A DNA stretch of 64,000 nucleotides from JADFXI01 sp963784135 (GCA_963784135.1 CAWAQG010000003.1:62001-126000), one strand, 5' to 3'. Shown: positions 41,840-50,515, counted from the first letter of the stretch. Notes: generated from the letters alone by a model not told the origin. A program made the numbers and translations.

Positions 41840-43556
41840 TAAAAGGTCATTTGTCTCTTTCATCCTCCTTGTCGCCATTCTGGCTGGCTTCAACAGAGCT
41901 TATGCCTCGCATGATTCAAATCTCCACATTAAAATTCTTGCCATCAACGACTTTCATGGCCGGCTGTCTGCAGGACGCATGGTCGGCAACCGCCCTGTGG
42001 GAGGGGCGGCGGTACTGGCAGCATACCTTAAAGCTGCGGAGCGGGGCATAGAGCACAATACCCTCATCGTACATGCAGGCGATCAAGTGGGGGCGTCGTC
42101 TCCGGTGTCGGCACTCCTGAAAGATGAGCCTTCTATCATGTTTATGAATACGCTGGCAAATAAGTATTGCCGGTATAAGCACGGCCCGACCCCCATATAC
42201 GCATCAGGAAGTCCGGGCCTTTTCGGGGACCCCAGGTGCAACCTGGCAGCCGCCGTCGGCAACCACGAATTTGACAAAGGGGTGGACGAAATGATGCGCC
42301 TCATTTTCGGCGGTAATCATCCGGATGGCCCCTTTCTCGAAAACCCCTGGCGCGGCGCTTTATTTCCCTATGTAGTTTCAAATGTTGTCTATGCAAAAAC
42401 AGGAAAGCATATCCTGCCCCCGTATGTTATCAAGAAGGTAAACGGCGTGCAAATTGCTTTTATAGGCGCTGTGCTCAAAGGCACGCCCGACATTGTCACT
42501 CCATCTGCAGTAGAAGGCCTTACCTTTCTGGATGAAGCGGAATCTATCAATAAGTGTATCCCCGAACTCAGGGCCAAACATGTGAGTGCTGTCATTGCGC
42601 TCATACATCAGGGAGGCTACCAGGCATCCTATCGGGGTGAGACACTTCCGGGAGCAAACGTCGATGGTCCCATTGCTGATATCGTCTCACGTCTGGATGA
42701 TGAAGTCGACGTCGTCATATCAGGTCATACCCACACATTCATCAACGCCCTTTTGAAAAATAAGCACGGCAAGGACATCCTCGTTACCCAGGCTTTTTCT
42801 TACGGTACCGCATATGCCGATATAGATCTGGAAATAGACCGCGCCGGCAAAAATATCGTCAGGAAATCGGCATCCATTGTCACCACCTATGCCGATGCGG
42901 GCCCCGGACTGACTCCGGACCCGGCGGTCTCAAAACTGGTGGCAGCGGCTGAAGCAAAAACCGGACCGGTGGTCCGCCAGGTCATCGGCCAGGCCGCAAC
43001 AGACGTCACAGGCAAGCAAAACATTGCAGGGGAATCAGCTCTCGGCAATCTGATTGCCGATGCCCAGAGGTCGGCCTTTGCCGCCGACTTTGCCTTTACG
43101 AACCCCGGCGGTATACGCAACGACATCAATGCGGGCGCTGTCACATGGGGTGCGCTCTATGATGTGCAGCCCTTCAATAATTATCTCGTAAAAATGAAGC
43201 TTACCGGCAGGCAAATATATGACCTGCTTAATCAGCAGTGGCAGATAGGGACTGATGAGTCTCACCCGCGAATGCTCCAGGTTTCAGGTCTTGCTTATAC
43301 CTGGGACAGCACTCGTCCGGCAGGCAGCCGCATAGTCAGGATACTCCGGAACGGCATGCCGATTGATATTGATGCCGTGTATACTGTCGCTGTAAACAGT
43401 TTTCTTGCAGGCGGCGGCGACGGTTTCAAGGTGTTCACCAGCGGGACCGGCCGGTCATCAGGTCCTATTGATCTCGATGCGCTGATAGCCTATATCCGGA
43501 AATTGCCGCAACCTTTTTCAGAACAGATAAACGGCAGGATCACGAGGGTCAAATAA
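41805..43556 (+). CDS. Secreted 5'-nucleotidase / 2',3'-cyclic phosphodiesterase family protein
   Basis: A 583-residue periplasmic metallophosphoesterase. The signal peptide is SFVSFILLVAILAGFNRAYA. The calcineurin-like domain has KILAINDFHGRLS, HAGDQVGASSP, AVGNHEFDKGVDEM and VISGHTHTF; the C-terminal 5'-nucleotidase domain has ESALGNLIADAQRSAFAADFAFTNPGGIRNDI and VNSFLAGGGDGF. It dephosphorylates extracellular nucleotides. ATG 41805 is preferred; the longer frame from 41634 reads through repeat family D. Even so, the first 13 codons fall in the right arm of that element, so the native N-terminus may have been altered. Confidence 0.88.
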   Translation: MHQCASYLFASPKRSFVSFILLVAILAGFNRAYASHDSNLHIKILAINDFHGRLSAGRMVGNRPVGGAAVLAAYLKAAERGIEHNTLIVHAGDQVGASSPVSALLKDEPSIMFMNTLANKYCRYKHGPTPIYASGSPGLFGDPRCNLAAAVGNHEFDKGVDEMMRLIFGGNHPDGPFLENPWRGALFPYVVSNVVYAKTGKHILPPYVIKKVNGVQIAFIGAVLKGTPDIVTPSAVEGLTFLDEAESINKCIPELRAKHVSAVIALIHQGGYQASYRGETLPGANVDGPIADIVSRLDDEVDVVISGHTHTFINALLKNKHGKDILVTQAFSYGTAYADIDLEIDRAGKNIVRKSASIVTTYADAGPGLTPDPAVSKLVAAAEAKTGPVVRQVIGQAATDVTGKQNIAGESALGNLIADAQRSAFAADFAFTNPGGIRNDINAGAVTWGALYDVQPFNNYLVKMKLTGRQIYDLLNQQWQIGTDESHPRMLQVSGLAYTWDSTRPAGSRIVRILRNGMPIDIDAVYTVAVNSFLAGGGDGFKVFTSGTGRSSGPIDLDALIAYIRKLPQPFSEQINGRITRVK

Positions 43557-43665
43557 CCTGAGGGTCCCCCAATTTTTTCTGACATCCGACATTTCTGAGT
43601 ATCCCCCTTGTAGAAAAGAGGGGAATTACTTTTATGCGGTACATCCGTGAGGAAGATGTTTTTCT

Positions 43666-44127
43666 TCAGCATATTTCAGGAGTCAGCATCCAGTCTACCG
43701 CCCAGTGCCCATCGTCGGATCTCTTGAGGCAGACTATTGCTGCCATTTGAACGTTTACTATGTCTTTTCCCTCGTCCCCCGCAAGTAAAAGTGAGGCAAG
43801 TTTTGATAGATGGGGCAGATGCCCGACTATTATAATGTCACCTTTTACGGCGACTAATCGCTCTGCCCAAACTCCTGGTCCGTCCATAGGCGATAACCCA
43901 TCAGTTTGTGATATTTCAGCAGAAGTGTTTACACTCTCATGCAGTATCTGAGCGGTTTGCAAGGCCCTTGTTTTACCACTGTGATAAATGTTAGTGACTT
44001 TTAAATTCAGTTTGCCGACGCAGGAAGCAACCTTTTTTATATCCTGAGTCCCCTTGTCGCTAAGCCCCCTCGAAGGGTCTTCCTCTTCCTTTTTAGCTTC
44101 CGCATGCTGCACAAGATAGAGATGCAT
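43666..44127 (-). CDS. sixA: Phosphohistidine phosphatase SixA-like
   Basis: A 153-residue histidine-phosphatase-superfamily protein. The motif reads LYLVQHAEAKKEEEDPSRGLSDKG; SixA proteins normally have Arg before the catalytic His (RHG/RHA), but here it is Gln. The second His is in IIVGHLPHLSKLASLLL. SixA removes phosphate from histidines of phosphorelay or PTS proteins. It converges with the nucleotidase gene and is followed upstream by a DUF1992 gene. Confidence 0.85.
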   Translation of the reverse strand: MHLYLVQHAEAKKEEEDPSRGLSDKGTQDIKKVASCVGKLNLKVTNIYHSGKTRALQTAQILHESVNTSAEISQTDGLSPMDGPGVWAERLVAVKGDIIIVGHLPHLSKLASLLLAGDEGKDIVNVQMAAIVCLKRSDDGHWAVDWMLTPEIC

Positions 44128-44152
44128 ACCCCCTCCGCCGATTCCTTGTTTT

Positions 44153-44521
44153 TTATTTTAGGGCCTTCTCATAAAATCTGCTCTCATATTCCGGAAATTG
44201 TTCTAAATGGCATGGGTGCCCCCTCATAAGTCCGAGCTTTGTAATTTTGAAGTTGAGTTCCCTGAGTTTCTTTACCCTCTCCTTATCGTCATCAATTGTG
44301 TCGACAAATCTCCGGAGATTGATGATATCGTTCCTCAGTTCCAACTCCGGCGGCATAAAGCCGCTATTTTTCAAAATCCTGTAGGCAAGTCTCAAATCTT
44401 CGGGTACCCAGCTCTCATCTTCAAAGAAAAGAGGCTTGCCGGATCCGCTGAGGTTATCAAACTCACCGTTGTCGATAGCATCCTTGATTCTCTGTTCTGC
44501 AATCCTGGTAAAGGCATCCAT
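44153..44521 (-). CDS. DUF1992 (DnaJ-homologue C28-domain) protein
   Basis: A 122-residue protein. The segment AEQRIKDAIDNGEFDNLSGSGKPL is the hallmark of DUF1992, found alone in bacteria and fused to a J-domain in eukaryotic DNAJC28. The function is unknown. It lies between sixA and nagA on the same strand with short gaps (25 and 50 bp). Confidence 0.85.
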   Translation of the reverse strand: MDAFTRIAEQRIKDAIDNGEFDNLSGSGKPLFFEDESWVPEDLRLAYRILKNSGFMPPELELRNDIINLRRFVDTIDDDKERVKKLRELNFKITKLGLMRGHPCHLEQFPEYESRFYEKALK

Positions 44522-44571
44522 AATTAAATTGGATACGCCGCCGCTGTCTTCATAGACTTGCAGGGATTTTT

Positions 44572-45456
44572 CTATTCAAGGTACCTACCGGGATTTACCG
44601 TAACGCACTTCATGACGATATTTTTTTCAAATCCCATTTCAATCAGCCCGGAAGCTGCCTCCGGTATGCTTATGCTGCCGCCAAGGAGAGTGCCTCTGCT
44701 ATCGGTAACGCCCGAGGCATGCATGTTCTTTTTTGACTCCAGCACCGAATCCGAGACTATTATTATTCTTGCAGGATTCTTTACTTTAAATATCAAATCA
44801 ATCGTTGCCCGATGGAGATGGAAGGGGTCTGCAATGACTTCAATATAGACATCCTTGTTGAGAAGCCCGAATCCTGCCAACCCCGGCTCGCGGTGGTGAA
44901 AACTGCGCATTGCATTAAAAATATGGGTAATGCCCCGTGCGCCCGCATTAAATCCGTCCTCGGCTTCACTAAATGTTGCCGCTGAATGTCCCATGCTTGG
45001 AATAATTCCCTTATCAGCTATTTTTCTTATTGTCCCCGCTGCGCCCTTCAGCTCAGGAGCAATGGTGATGATCTTTACTATATCCTCAAATCCCTCTATC
45101 AGCTTTTGCAAATGATATGCGGCAGGCTCAAGAAACGCGGTTGCATCAAGTGCGCCGCATTGTAAAGGATTCAGGAATGGCCCTTCAAGGTGTACTCCTA
45201 TAATCTTTGCCGGTCCCCGGCTGCCGGCGCTCGACGCTCGACGCGCGGCTGGCGACGCTTCTTGCCGCTCCATGGCCTTTCTGACTGCATCCATATGTTT
45301 TCTCATGACCTCTAACGCTGCAGGGTAGATTGCAGGGATGATTTCGGCAGCGCCGAGAGAGCCATGCGTCGCTGCAATTGCAAGGATATCGTTCTCGTCA
45401 GCAGTCCTTGTGTCGTAACCGCCGATACCGTGCGTATGAACATCGATAATTTTCAT
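44572..45456 (-). CDS. nagA: N-acetylglucosamine-6-phosphate deacetylase
   Basis: A 294-residue amidohydrolase, shorter than E. coli NagA (382). The metal and active-site motifs are IDVHTHGIGGYDT, GVHLEGPFLNP, GHSAATFSEAEDGFNAGARGITHIFNAM, FHHREPGLAG and IIVSDSV. It makes GlcN6P for peptidoglycan recycling or catabolism. Residues about 72-90 (RQEASPAARRASSAGSRG) replace a normally short loop and are encoded by heptad-like repeat DNA at 45215-45270. NagZ and AmpG are encoded nearby. Confidence 0.9.
   Translation of the reverse strand: MKIIDVHTHGIGGYDTRTADENDILAIAATHGSLGAAEIIPAIYPAALEVMRKHMDAVRKAMERQEASPAARRASSAGSRGPAKIIGVHLEGPFLNPLQCGALDATAFLEPAAYHLQKLIEGFEDIVKIITIAPELKGAAGTIRKIADKGIIPSMGHSAATFSEAEDGFNAGARGITHIFNAMRSFHHREPGLAGFGLLNKDVYIEVIADPFHLHRATIDLIFKVKNPARIIIVSDSVLESKKNMHASGVTDSRGTLLGGSISIPEAASGLIEMGFEKNIVMKCVTVNPGRYLE
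45215..45270. repeat. Heptad-like repeat inside nagA
   Basis: Units of seven (gcgctcg, acgctcg, acgcgcg, gctggcg, acgcttc) lie in frame and encode an Ala/Ser/Arg-rich loop. No clear opposite arm exists here. Confidence 0.55.
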
Positions 45457-45513
45457 AAGAATATCTTAGCATAGGGAGGGCGGCATGCGAGAGCTGAATA
45501 AGGAAGGGAGCGG

Positions 45514-45687
45514 CAGGAGAAGGGGAGCACTTGTTTTTTGACGCGATGCACGGGTCTACTGTAAAGGGGGCGAGTAACGCCGAGCCCCAACTGAGAACGG
45601 ATTCTGGTATCGCTGCTATGAAGAAATTGAGAATTGCCAACTAATGTAGTTTCAGCGCGGCGAAAAATAAGTGCTCCCCTTCTCCTG
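45514..45687. repeat. Family A stem-variable element, copy 2
   Basis: 32-bp arms (45514-45545 and 45656-45687, three differences, two of them G-U compatible) have a sequence unrelated to copy 1. The core again begins CACGGGTCTACTGTAA, has the GGGGGCGA-GTAACG-C-CGAGCCCC hairpin and ends GTAGTTT. It fills most of the divergent gap between nagA and the DUF1460 gene. Confidence 0.8.
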
Positions 45688-45715
45688 TCTTCATTATCCT
45701 TTTTTGTCGGCAATT

Positions 45716-45744
45716 TTGAAATCGCTCCAATGTTTTGCTATAGT
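45716..45744 (+). promoter_or_regulatory. Promoter of the DUF1460 gene
   Basis: TTGAAA (45716-45721), 17 bp, TATAGT (45739-45744), about 41 bp before the GTG start. Confidence 0.65.
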
Positions 45745-45785
45745 TAATTTTACAAAAAGATACTCTGATGCACATGGAGGAAACA

Positions 45786-46508
45786 GTGCTCCTTTTGGGA
45801 AAATGGACGCTCGACTCATTGGAGGGTATACTGCGGGAATCGGCTTCATTCAGTACGCCCGGAGAACGCATACATTACCTTTCCTCCCTTTTTCTTGGCG
45901 TTGCCTATAAAGAATCAACCCTTTCAGGAGACGTCTCTTCCCCGGAGGTCTTTGTAATAAATCTTCAGGAAGTCGACTGCTTTACCTTCATTGATTATAT
46001 CGAAGCCATGCGGCTGTCGGGCTCGTTTCATGAGTTTGAAAAGAACCTGAAGAAGATAAGATACCGCTCCGGAAAGGTCGACTTTACCGCAAGAAAGCAC
46101 TTTTTTACAGACTGGAGTGAATTTAACAAGGATTTTGTTGTCAATGTCACCAAAGATATTGGAGGGAAGGAAACAATACTGGTCCTCAAACAATTGAACA
46201 TCAGGGAGGACGGAACACCTTTTCTCCGCGGTATTCAGCCGTTCAGTCGTGAAATTGAATATATTCCTTCCATCGCCCCGGCTGATAAGCTTATTGACAA
46301 TCTGAGGACCGGCGACTATATCGGCATTTATTCGGACACTCCGGGCCTTGATGTTTCGCATGTCGGTATTTTTATCAAAACCGCGGGTGCAGCGTATCTA
46401 AGACATGCCTCATCATCAAAAGACCGGATGAAAGTAATCGACCAGGATTTCAAAAGTTACGTCAAAACCAAACCGGGCATTATTGTCCTGAGGCCGAAAC
46501 AGCCCTGA
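45786..46508 (+). CDS. DUF1460 N-acetylmuramoyl-L-alanine amidase-like protein
   Basis: A 240-residue member of DUF1460, an NlpC/P60-like (Xylanase/amidase-like) fold. The family-type segments are EVFVINLQEVDCFTFIDYIEAMRL (with the likely nucleophile Cys), LRKIRYRSGKVDFTARKHFFTDWSEFN and GLDVSHVGIFIKTAGAAYLRHASSSKDRMKVID (with His). A bacterial homologue cleaves muropeptides, fitting the neighbours ampG, nagZ and nagA. The GTG at 45786 is preferred because GGAGG lies five bases before it; ATG 45768 has no ribosome-binding site. Confidence 0.8.
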   Translation: MLLLGKWTLDSLEGILRESASFSTPGERIHYLSSLFLGVAYKESTLSGDVSSPEVFVINLQEVDCFTFIDYIEAMRLSGSFHEFEKNLKKIRYRSGKVDFTARKHFFTDWSEFNKDFVVNVTKDIGGKETILVLKQLNIREDGTPFLRGIQPFSREIEYIPSIAPADKLIDNLRTGDYIGIYSDTPGLDVSHVGIFIKTAGAAYLRHASSSKDRMKVIDQDFKSYVKTKPGIIVLRPKQP

Positions 46509-47759
46509 TCACCCTGCTTCTGGTCTCAATGCCTCAATATCCCCCCGCGCCCACCATAAGAGCAGCAGTCCCGGAATTGCCGATATCGCGGCAAGAAGAA
46601 AAAACCGGGGCCAGCCCATCAGTTCAACAACATATCCCGATGAGGGCGCTATAAATATCCTGCCTAAGGCGGCGAGAGACGACAGCAGGGCATATTGGGT
46701 TGCGCTATAGCGCCGGCTGCACAATGCCATAAGAAGAGAGACAAACGCCGCCGTTCCCATGCCGCCGCACAGGTTCTCAAAGGCAACGGCGATAATCATC
46801 AAGAGATAGCTTTTGCCTGCCAGGGCAAGTACCATAAACAACAGGACAGATGCCGCCTGCAGAATGCCGAATAGCATCAGTGCCCTGTAGAGCCCGAGCC
46901 GTACCATAAGAGTTCCGCCGAACAATGCGCCGATTATCATCGAGACGAGACCCAAACCTTTATTAATCGTACCCACATCGGTCGGCGTAAATCCCAATCC
47001 CCTTATCAGAAACGCTGTCGTAAGGGTCCCGGCATATGCGTCACCGAGTTTATACAACACAATTACCAGCACTAACGTAAAAGCCGACCTGCGGGAGAAG
47101 AAATCTTTAAGCGGTCCCCACGCCGCCTCGCTAATGCTCTTCGGTGGAGTTATTGGACCCTCAGGCTCGGGACCCATTGCAGTTGCAGCCATGCCGGCAA
47201 TCATTATTATTGACATAAGAAGATATGTCTCGCGCCATCCTATCCTGTCGGAAAGGATAAGCGCTGCCGCGCCCGAAACAATCATTGCGATGCGGTAGCC
47301 CATAACAAAAACCGCAGCGCCTGCGCCTCGCTCCTTTTCATGCAGAATATCGGTCCGATAGGCGTCAACAACTATGTCCTGCGAGGCCGAGGCAAAAGCT
47401 GTGAGCAGAGCGAGTGCCCCCAGGACAAGAGGGTACTGCCTGGGAGAACCAAATGCCATCGCTGCGATGCCCGCAACGAGACATATTTGTGCGATAAGTA
47501 TCCACCCTCTTCTTCTGCCGAGCCATGGCGGCATGAAACGGTCCATAAGAGGCGACCAGATGAACTTCAATGTGTACGGAAGACCGGCAAGCGCGAATAC
47601 GCCGATAGTGCGCAGGTCCACTCCCGCAACCGCCATCCACGCCTGCAATGTTCCGCCGGTAAGGGCGAGCGGCAGGCCTGAAGAAAAACCGAGCAGCATG
47701 ACTGTTGCAATGCGGCGGCTGCGAAATACCTGAAGATATGAATATAAATTACGGGTCAT
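46509..47759 (-). CDS. ampG: AmpG-like muropeptide permease
   Basis: A 416-residue MFS transporter with about twelve membrane helices. The N-terminus LLGFSSGLPLALTGGTLQAWMAVAGVDLRTIGVFALAGLPYTLKFIWSPLMDRF is characteristic of AmpG, which imports GlcNAc-anhydro-muropeptides. NagZ, NagA and the DUF1460 protein, encoded around it, would act on the imported material. The start codon lies inside the left arm of hairpin H7. It converges with the DUF1460 gene with no gap. Confidence 0.92.
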   Translation of the reverse strand: MTRNLYSYLQVFRSRRIATVMLLGFSSGLPLALTGGTLQAWMAVAGVDLRTIGVFALAGLPYTLKFIWSPLMDRFMPPWLGRRRGWILIAQICLVAGIAAMAFGSPRQYPLVLGALALLTAFASASQDIVVDAYRTDILHEKERGAGAAVFVMGYRIAMIVSGAAALILSDRIGWRETYLLMSIIMIAGMAATAMGPEPEGPITPPKSISEAAWGPLKDFFSRRSAFTLVLVIVLYKLGDAYAGTLTTAFLIRGLGFTPTDVGTINKGLGLVSMIIGALFGGTLMVRLGLYRALMLFGILQAASVLLFMVLALAGKSYLLMIIAVAFENLCGGMGTAAFVSLLMALCSRRYSATQYALLSSLAALGRIFIAPSSGYVVELMGWPRFFLLAAISAIPGLLLLWWARGDIEALRPEAG

Positions 47760-47840
47760 AGGTGATAGGTCATAGGTGATAGGAAAACTTATAAAAGCAT
47801 ATTCAATGACCTATGACCCATTACCTATGACCTTTCACCT
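47754..47840. repeat. Heptamer-repeat hairpin H7 (ampG/small-protein junction)
   Basis: The left arm is ggtcata, ggtgata, ggtcata, ggtgata, gg; the right arm is gacctat, gacccat, tacctat, gaccttt, cacct. The spacer aaaacttataaaagcatatt is nearly identical to that of H8. The arm covers the ampG start codon on one side and the stop of the 47839 gene on the other. Confidence 0.88.
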
Positions 47841-48084
47841 ACTTTTGGTTTATCTCTTTAAACAGCTCTTTCAAAACCGCTTCTATTTCCTGATAGGTCA
47901 TCCATCCCTTCTCAAAAAATATACTGCCTATGACCCTGTGAGGTTGTCTGAGCAGGTCGTCATCTACCTGTTCAGACAGGGCCAGCTTAAGCTGTTCAGG
48001 GGTGATAAAGCCCATATCAACTGCTATCTTGCCGAACCGTGGAGAATATTTTTTCATAATTCCGTTGTCAAAACGCTCCGTCAC
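47839..48084 (-). CDS. Stand-alone protein of two RLG-type (MshEN-like) repeats
   Basis: An 81-residue protein that is almost entirely two repeats: RFGKIAVDMGFITPEQLKLA-LSEQ and VIGSIFFEKGWMTYQEIEAV-LKEL, about eleven residues apart. They match the pattern R-L-G-x-x-L-V-x-x-G-x-L-T-x-x-x-L-x-x-A-L-x-x-Q of pilus-ATPase N-domains, some of which bind cyclic di-GMP. CheA at 11632 has the same pair. The start is GTG 48084 with AGGAGG seven bases upstream. It lies between nagZ and ampG; both gaps hold heptamer hairpins. Confidence 0.7.
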   Translation of the reverse strand: MTERFDNGIMKKYSPRFGKIAVDMGFITPEQLKLALSEQVDDDLLRQPHRVIGSIFFEKGWMTYQEIEAVLKELFKEINQK

Positions 48085-48121
48085 CGCCGTCCTCCTAAAA
48101 CCTGTTAACAAGTGAATGTGT

Positions 48122-48187
48122 AATAGGTCATAGGCAATAGGAAAACTTACAAAAGCGTATTCAATGACCTATGACCTATCACCCATC
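48122..48187. repeat. Heptamer-repeat hairpin H8 (small-protein/nagZ junction)
   Basis: The left arm is ataggtc, ataggca, atagg; the right arm is gacctat, gacctat, cacccat. The right arm is coding: the NagZ C-terminus MGDRS and its TAG stop are heptads. Confidence 0.85.
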
Positions 48188-49683
48188 CACTTGTTTAGTT
48201 TCACAGGAAGCCGCCCCATAAAATCCATTTCCCCTTTAAGACACTTTGTCACAGCCTCTTGTGCCTTGTCGGTCGGCTCGAACGCCGCGATTAGTATATC
48301 AGCTTCTCCAAAATAGCGCAAAACGTATGGGCTGCCGAAAGAGATTACGACAGCTTTTCTTGCCTGCTTTATCAGTCCGGCTATTTTCTCTTTGTCCTTT
48401 CCGGCAATGCCGGAACTTCCCTTCCAGGCAGCCACGCCGGCAAATAAGGCGAAGATCACTGTCTCATCTACCGCGGCAGCTATATCGTCGAGAGCTGAAA
48501 ACAGCGGCAGATAACGCCTGAGCGGCGATGCCGGCGGGAGCGCAAAATCTCCCGCAGCGATAAGACGGACATCTTTTGTCTCAAATAACGGCAGCAGCCC
48601 GGGGGCATGCTTCACGAGCGTAATCGACTTTTCAGTGATGCGTGACGACAACCCCCGGCTTGCACGATAGTCAGCTTCTCCCGGCACTATACGCCCCAGG
48701 CGCTCTTTTGCAGTCACAATTCGGCCCGCCGCATTGTTTACCGTCCTCTCATCAATTTCTCCGGATGCGACCGCCGACAGCAGCCCGGCTACCGCAGCGT
48801 CGGCATCGGTCGGGTGCAGCAGTATATCAGCTCCTGCATTTATGCATTTGACCGGCACATCACGGGTGCTGCTCAAAGCATGCATATCAAGCGCGTCAGT
48901 CAGAATAAGACCCTTAAAACCGAGCTCCTCCCGCAGCAGGCCATGCATGATCTTTTTTGAAAGACTCGCAGGCACATCATCGAGGGAAGGTACCGCCAGA
49001 TGCCCGACCATTATACTGCTCACGCCGGCTTTGACAGCCTTGATAAAAGGAACGAGGTCAATACCATTCAAGTCCTCTCGCGACTTCTTAATGACAGGCA
49101 GCGCGATATGTGAGTCAACAGTCGTGTCCCCATGTCCGGGGAAATGCTTCGCACAACTTATAAGCCCCGCATGTTCCAGTGTCCTGATATATTCCGAGCC
49201 GAACCACGACACGGTTTCAGGGTCATCAGAAAAAGCCCTCGTGCAGATAATGGGATTATCAGGCTCCTGATTAACGTCCATGACCGGAATGAGCGGCAGA
49301 TTGATCCCATTGTCAATCGCCTCGTCAGCGACATTTTTAAGGGTGTTCTCAAGCAGCAGCGCATCTTCGGGACTGCCGCGGTCCAGGGCCGCAGCTATTG
49401 CCATGGGGCAGGGAAGCGCGCTTGCGCCTTTTATCTGCTGTCCGACACCCCTTTCAATATCCGACGCAATGAACAATGGAATATCAGCGAAAGACTGGAG
49501 TTCAAGTATAAAAGCCCTTATTTCACCCTTTGTGCCGCCGAATATAATAAACCCGCCGATGCCCTTTTTTACCAGGTCAAAAAGTGCCCGCCTGTAAGAG
49601 GCGTCATGAATCCCGTCTCCATTAAGTCTGCTGATAACAAGCTGGTAGAGCCGTTTTTCAAGTTCTTTGATCATCCTTCCCAT
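48169..49683 (-). CDS. nagZ: Beta-N-acetylhexosaminidase NagZ-like
   Basis: A family 3 glycoside hydrolase of about 504 residues. The catalytic-domain signature is AGLISCAKHFPGHGDTTVDSHIALPVI, with GGFIIFGGT and DIERGVGQQIKGA before it and LILTDALDMHAL (nucleophile Asp) after it. A C-terminal domain of about 150 residues makes it longer than E. coli NagZ (341). It removes GlcNAc from anhydro-muropeptides imported by AmpG. No signal peptide is seen, so it is cytoplasmic. The start at 49683 (GAGGGGG upstream) overlaps rsmI by 26 bp; 49674 is the alternative. Confidence 0.9.
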   Translation of the reverse strand: MGRMIKELEKRLYQLVISRLNGDGIHDASYRRALFDLVKKGIGGFIIFGGTKGEIRAFILELQSFADIPLFIASDIERGVGQQIKGASALPCPMAIAAALDRGSPEDALLLENTLKNVADEAIDNGINLPLIPVMDVNQEPDNPIICTRAFSDDPETVSWFGSEYIRTLEHAGLISCAKHFPGHGDTTVDSHIALPVIKKSREDLNGIDLVPFIKAVKAGVSSIMVGHLAVPSLDDVPASLSKKIMHGLLREELGFKGLILTDALDMHALSSTRDVPVKCINAGADILLHPTDADAAVAGLLSAVASGEIDERTVNNAAGRIVTAKERLGRIVPGEADYRASRGLSSRITEKSITLVKHAPGLLPLFETKDVRLIAAGDFALPPASPLRRYLPLFSALDDIAAAVDETVIFALFAGVAAWKGSSGIAGKDKEKIAGLIKQARKAVVISFGSPYVLRYFGEADILIAAFEPTDKAQEAVTKCLKGEMDFMGRLPVKLNKWMGDRS

Positions 49684-50512
49684 GCCCTGCCGCCCCCTCA
49701 AGGCTCCTGTCATAGAGTTCATTTTTGCTGAGGCCGTACTCATCTGAAATAATCCTGACCGCCTCTTTGCGGCCCCTGCCCTTTTTCATCAGGGACTTGA
49801 TTTCGCTCAAGGCCTCTTCTATAGTCACGCCCTCTTTCCGCGCGCCCTCAAGCAGCACAACATATTCACCGGCTATTTTCAGGCGCTCAAGTGCTTCGCG
49901 TACGGCAGGAAGCGCACCCCTCACTATCCGCTCATACAGTTTTGTAATTTCCTTTACGACCGCTGCCTCACGAGGCCCTAAAATTGCTTCCATGTCGAGA
50001 AGCGCGGCAAGCAGCCGGTGAGGGGCCTCATAAAAAATAAGCGTCCGTGGTTCGTGCCTGAGTTCGACCAGTTTTTTTTGGCGCTGGACCTCCTTTGACG
50101 GGAGGAACCCTATAAAAGTAAATTCTTCGTGAGGGAGGCTGCATATGGAGAGAGCGGCAATAAGAGCAGACGGCCCCGGGATGGGAACAACAGCAAACCC
50201 TTCCTCAATGGCCCGCTTTATAACAACAGCGCCGGGGTCTGAAATACCGGGCGTTCCTGCATCTGAAATGAGCGCAACCGAAAGCCCTTCGCGCAGCTTT
50301 GCGACGATTTCTTCAGCCTTGACCTTTTCCCGCTCAGACCAGTAGCTGATAAGCGGTTTCACTATACCGTAATAATTGAGGAGCTTCAGTGAATGCCTGG
50401 TGTCCTCAGCCGCTATATAATCAACCTCTTTAAGTGTCCTCAGGGCCCGGAGCGTTATGTCCTCAAGGTTGCCTATAGGCGTTGCAACAATATATAGCGT
50501 TCCATCCGTCAA
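49658..50512 (-). CDS. rsmI: 16S rRNA (cytidine-2'-O)-methyltransferase RsmI
   Basis: A 284-residue tetrapyrrole-methylase-fold enzyme that methylates C1402 of 16S rRNA. Signature segments are GTLYIVATPIGNLEDITLRALRTL, AEDTRHSLKLLNYYGI, LISDAGTPGISDPGAVVIKRAIEEG and FIGFLPSK. The length is normal for the family. It overlaps nagZ at its 3' end. Confidence 0.95.
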   Translation of the reverse strand: MTDGTLYIVATPIGNLEDITLRALRTLKEVDYIAAEDTRHSLKLLNYYGIVKPLISYWSEREKVKAEEIVAKLREGLSVALISDAGTPGISDPGAVVIKRAIEEGFAVVPIPGPSALIAALSICSLPHEEFTFIGFLPSKEVQRQKKLVELRHEPRTLIFYEAPHRLLAALLDMEAILGPREAAVVKEITKLYERIVRGALPAVREALERLKIAGEYVVLLEGARKEGVTIEEALSEIKSLMKKGRGRKEAVRIISDEYGLSKNELYDRSLEGAAGHGKDDQRT

Positions 50513-50515
50513 TGG

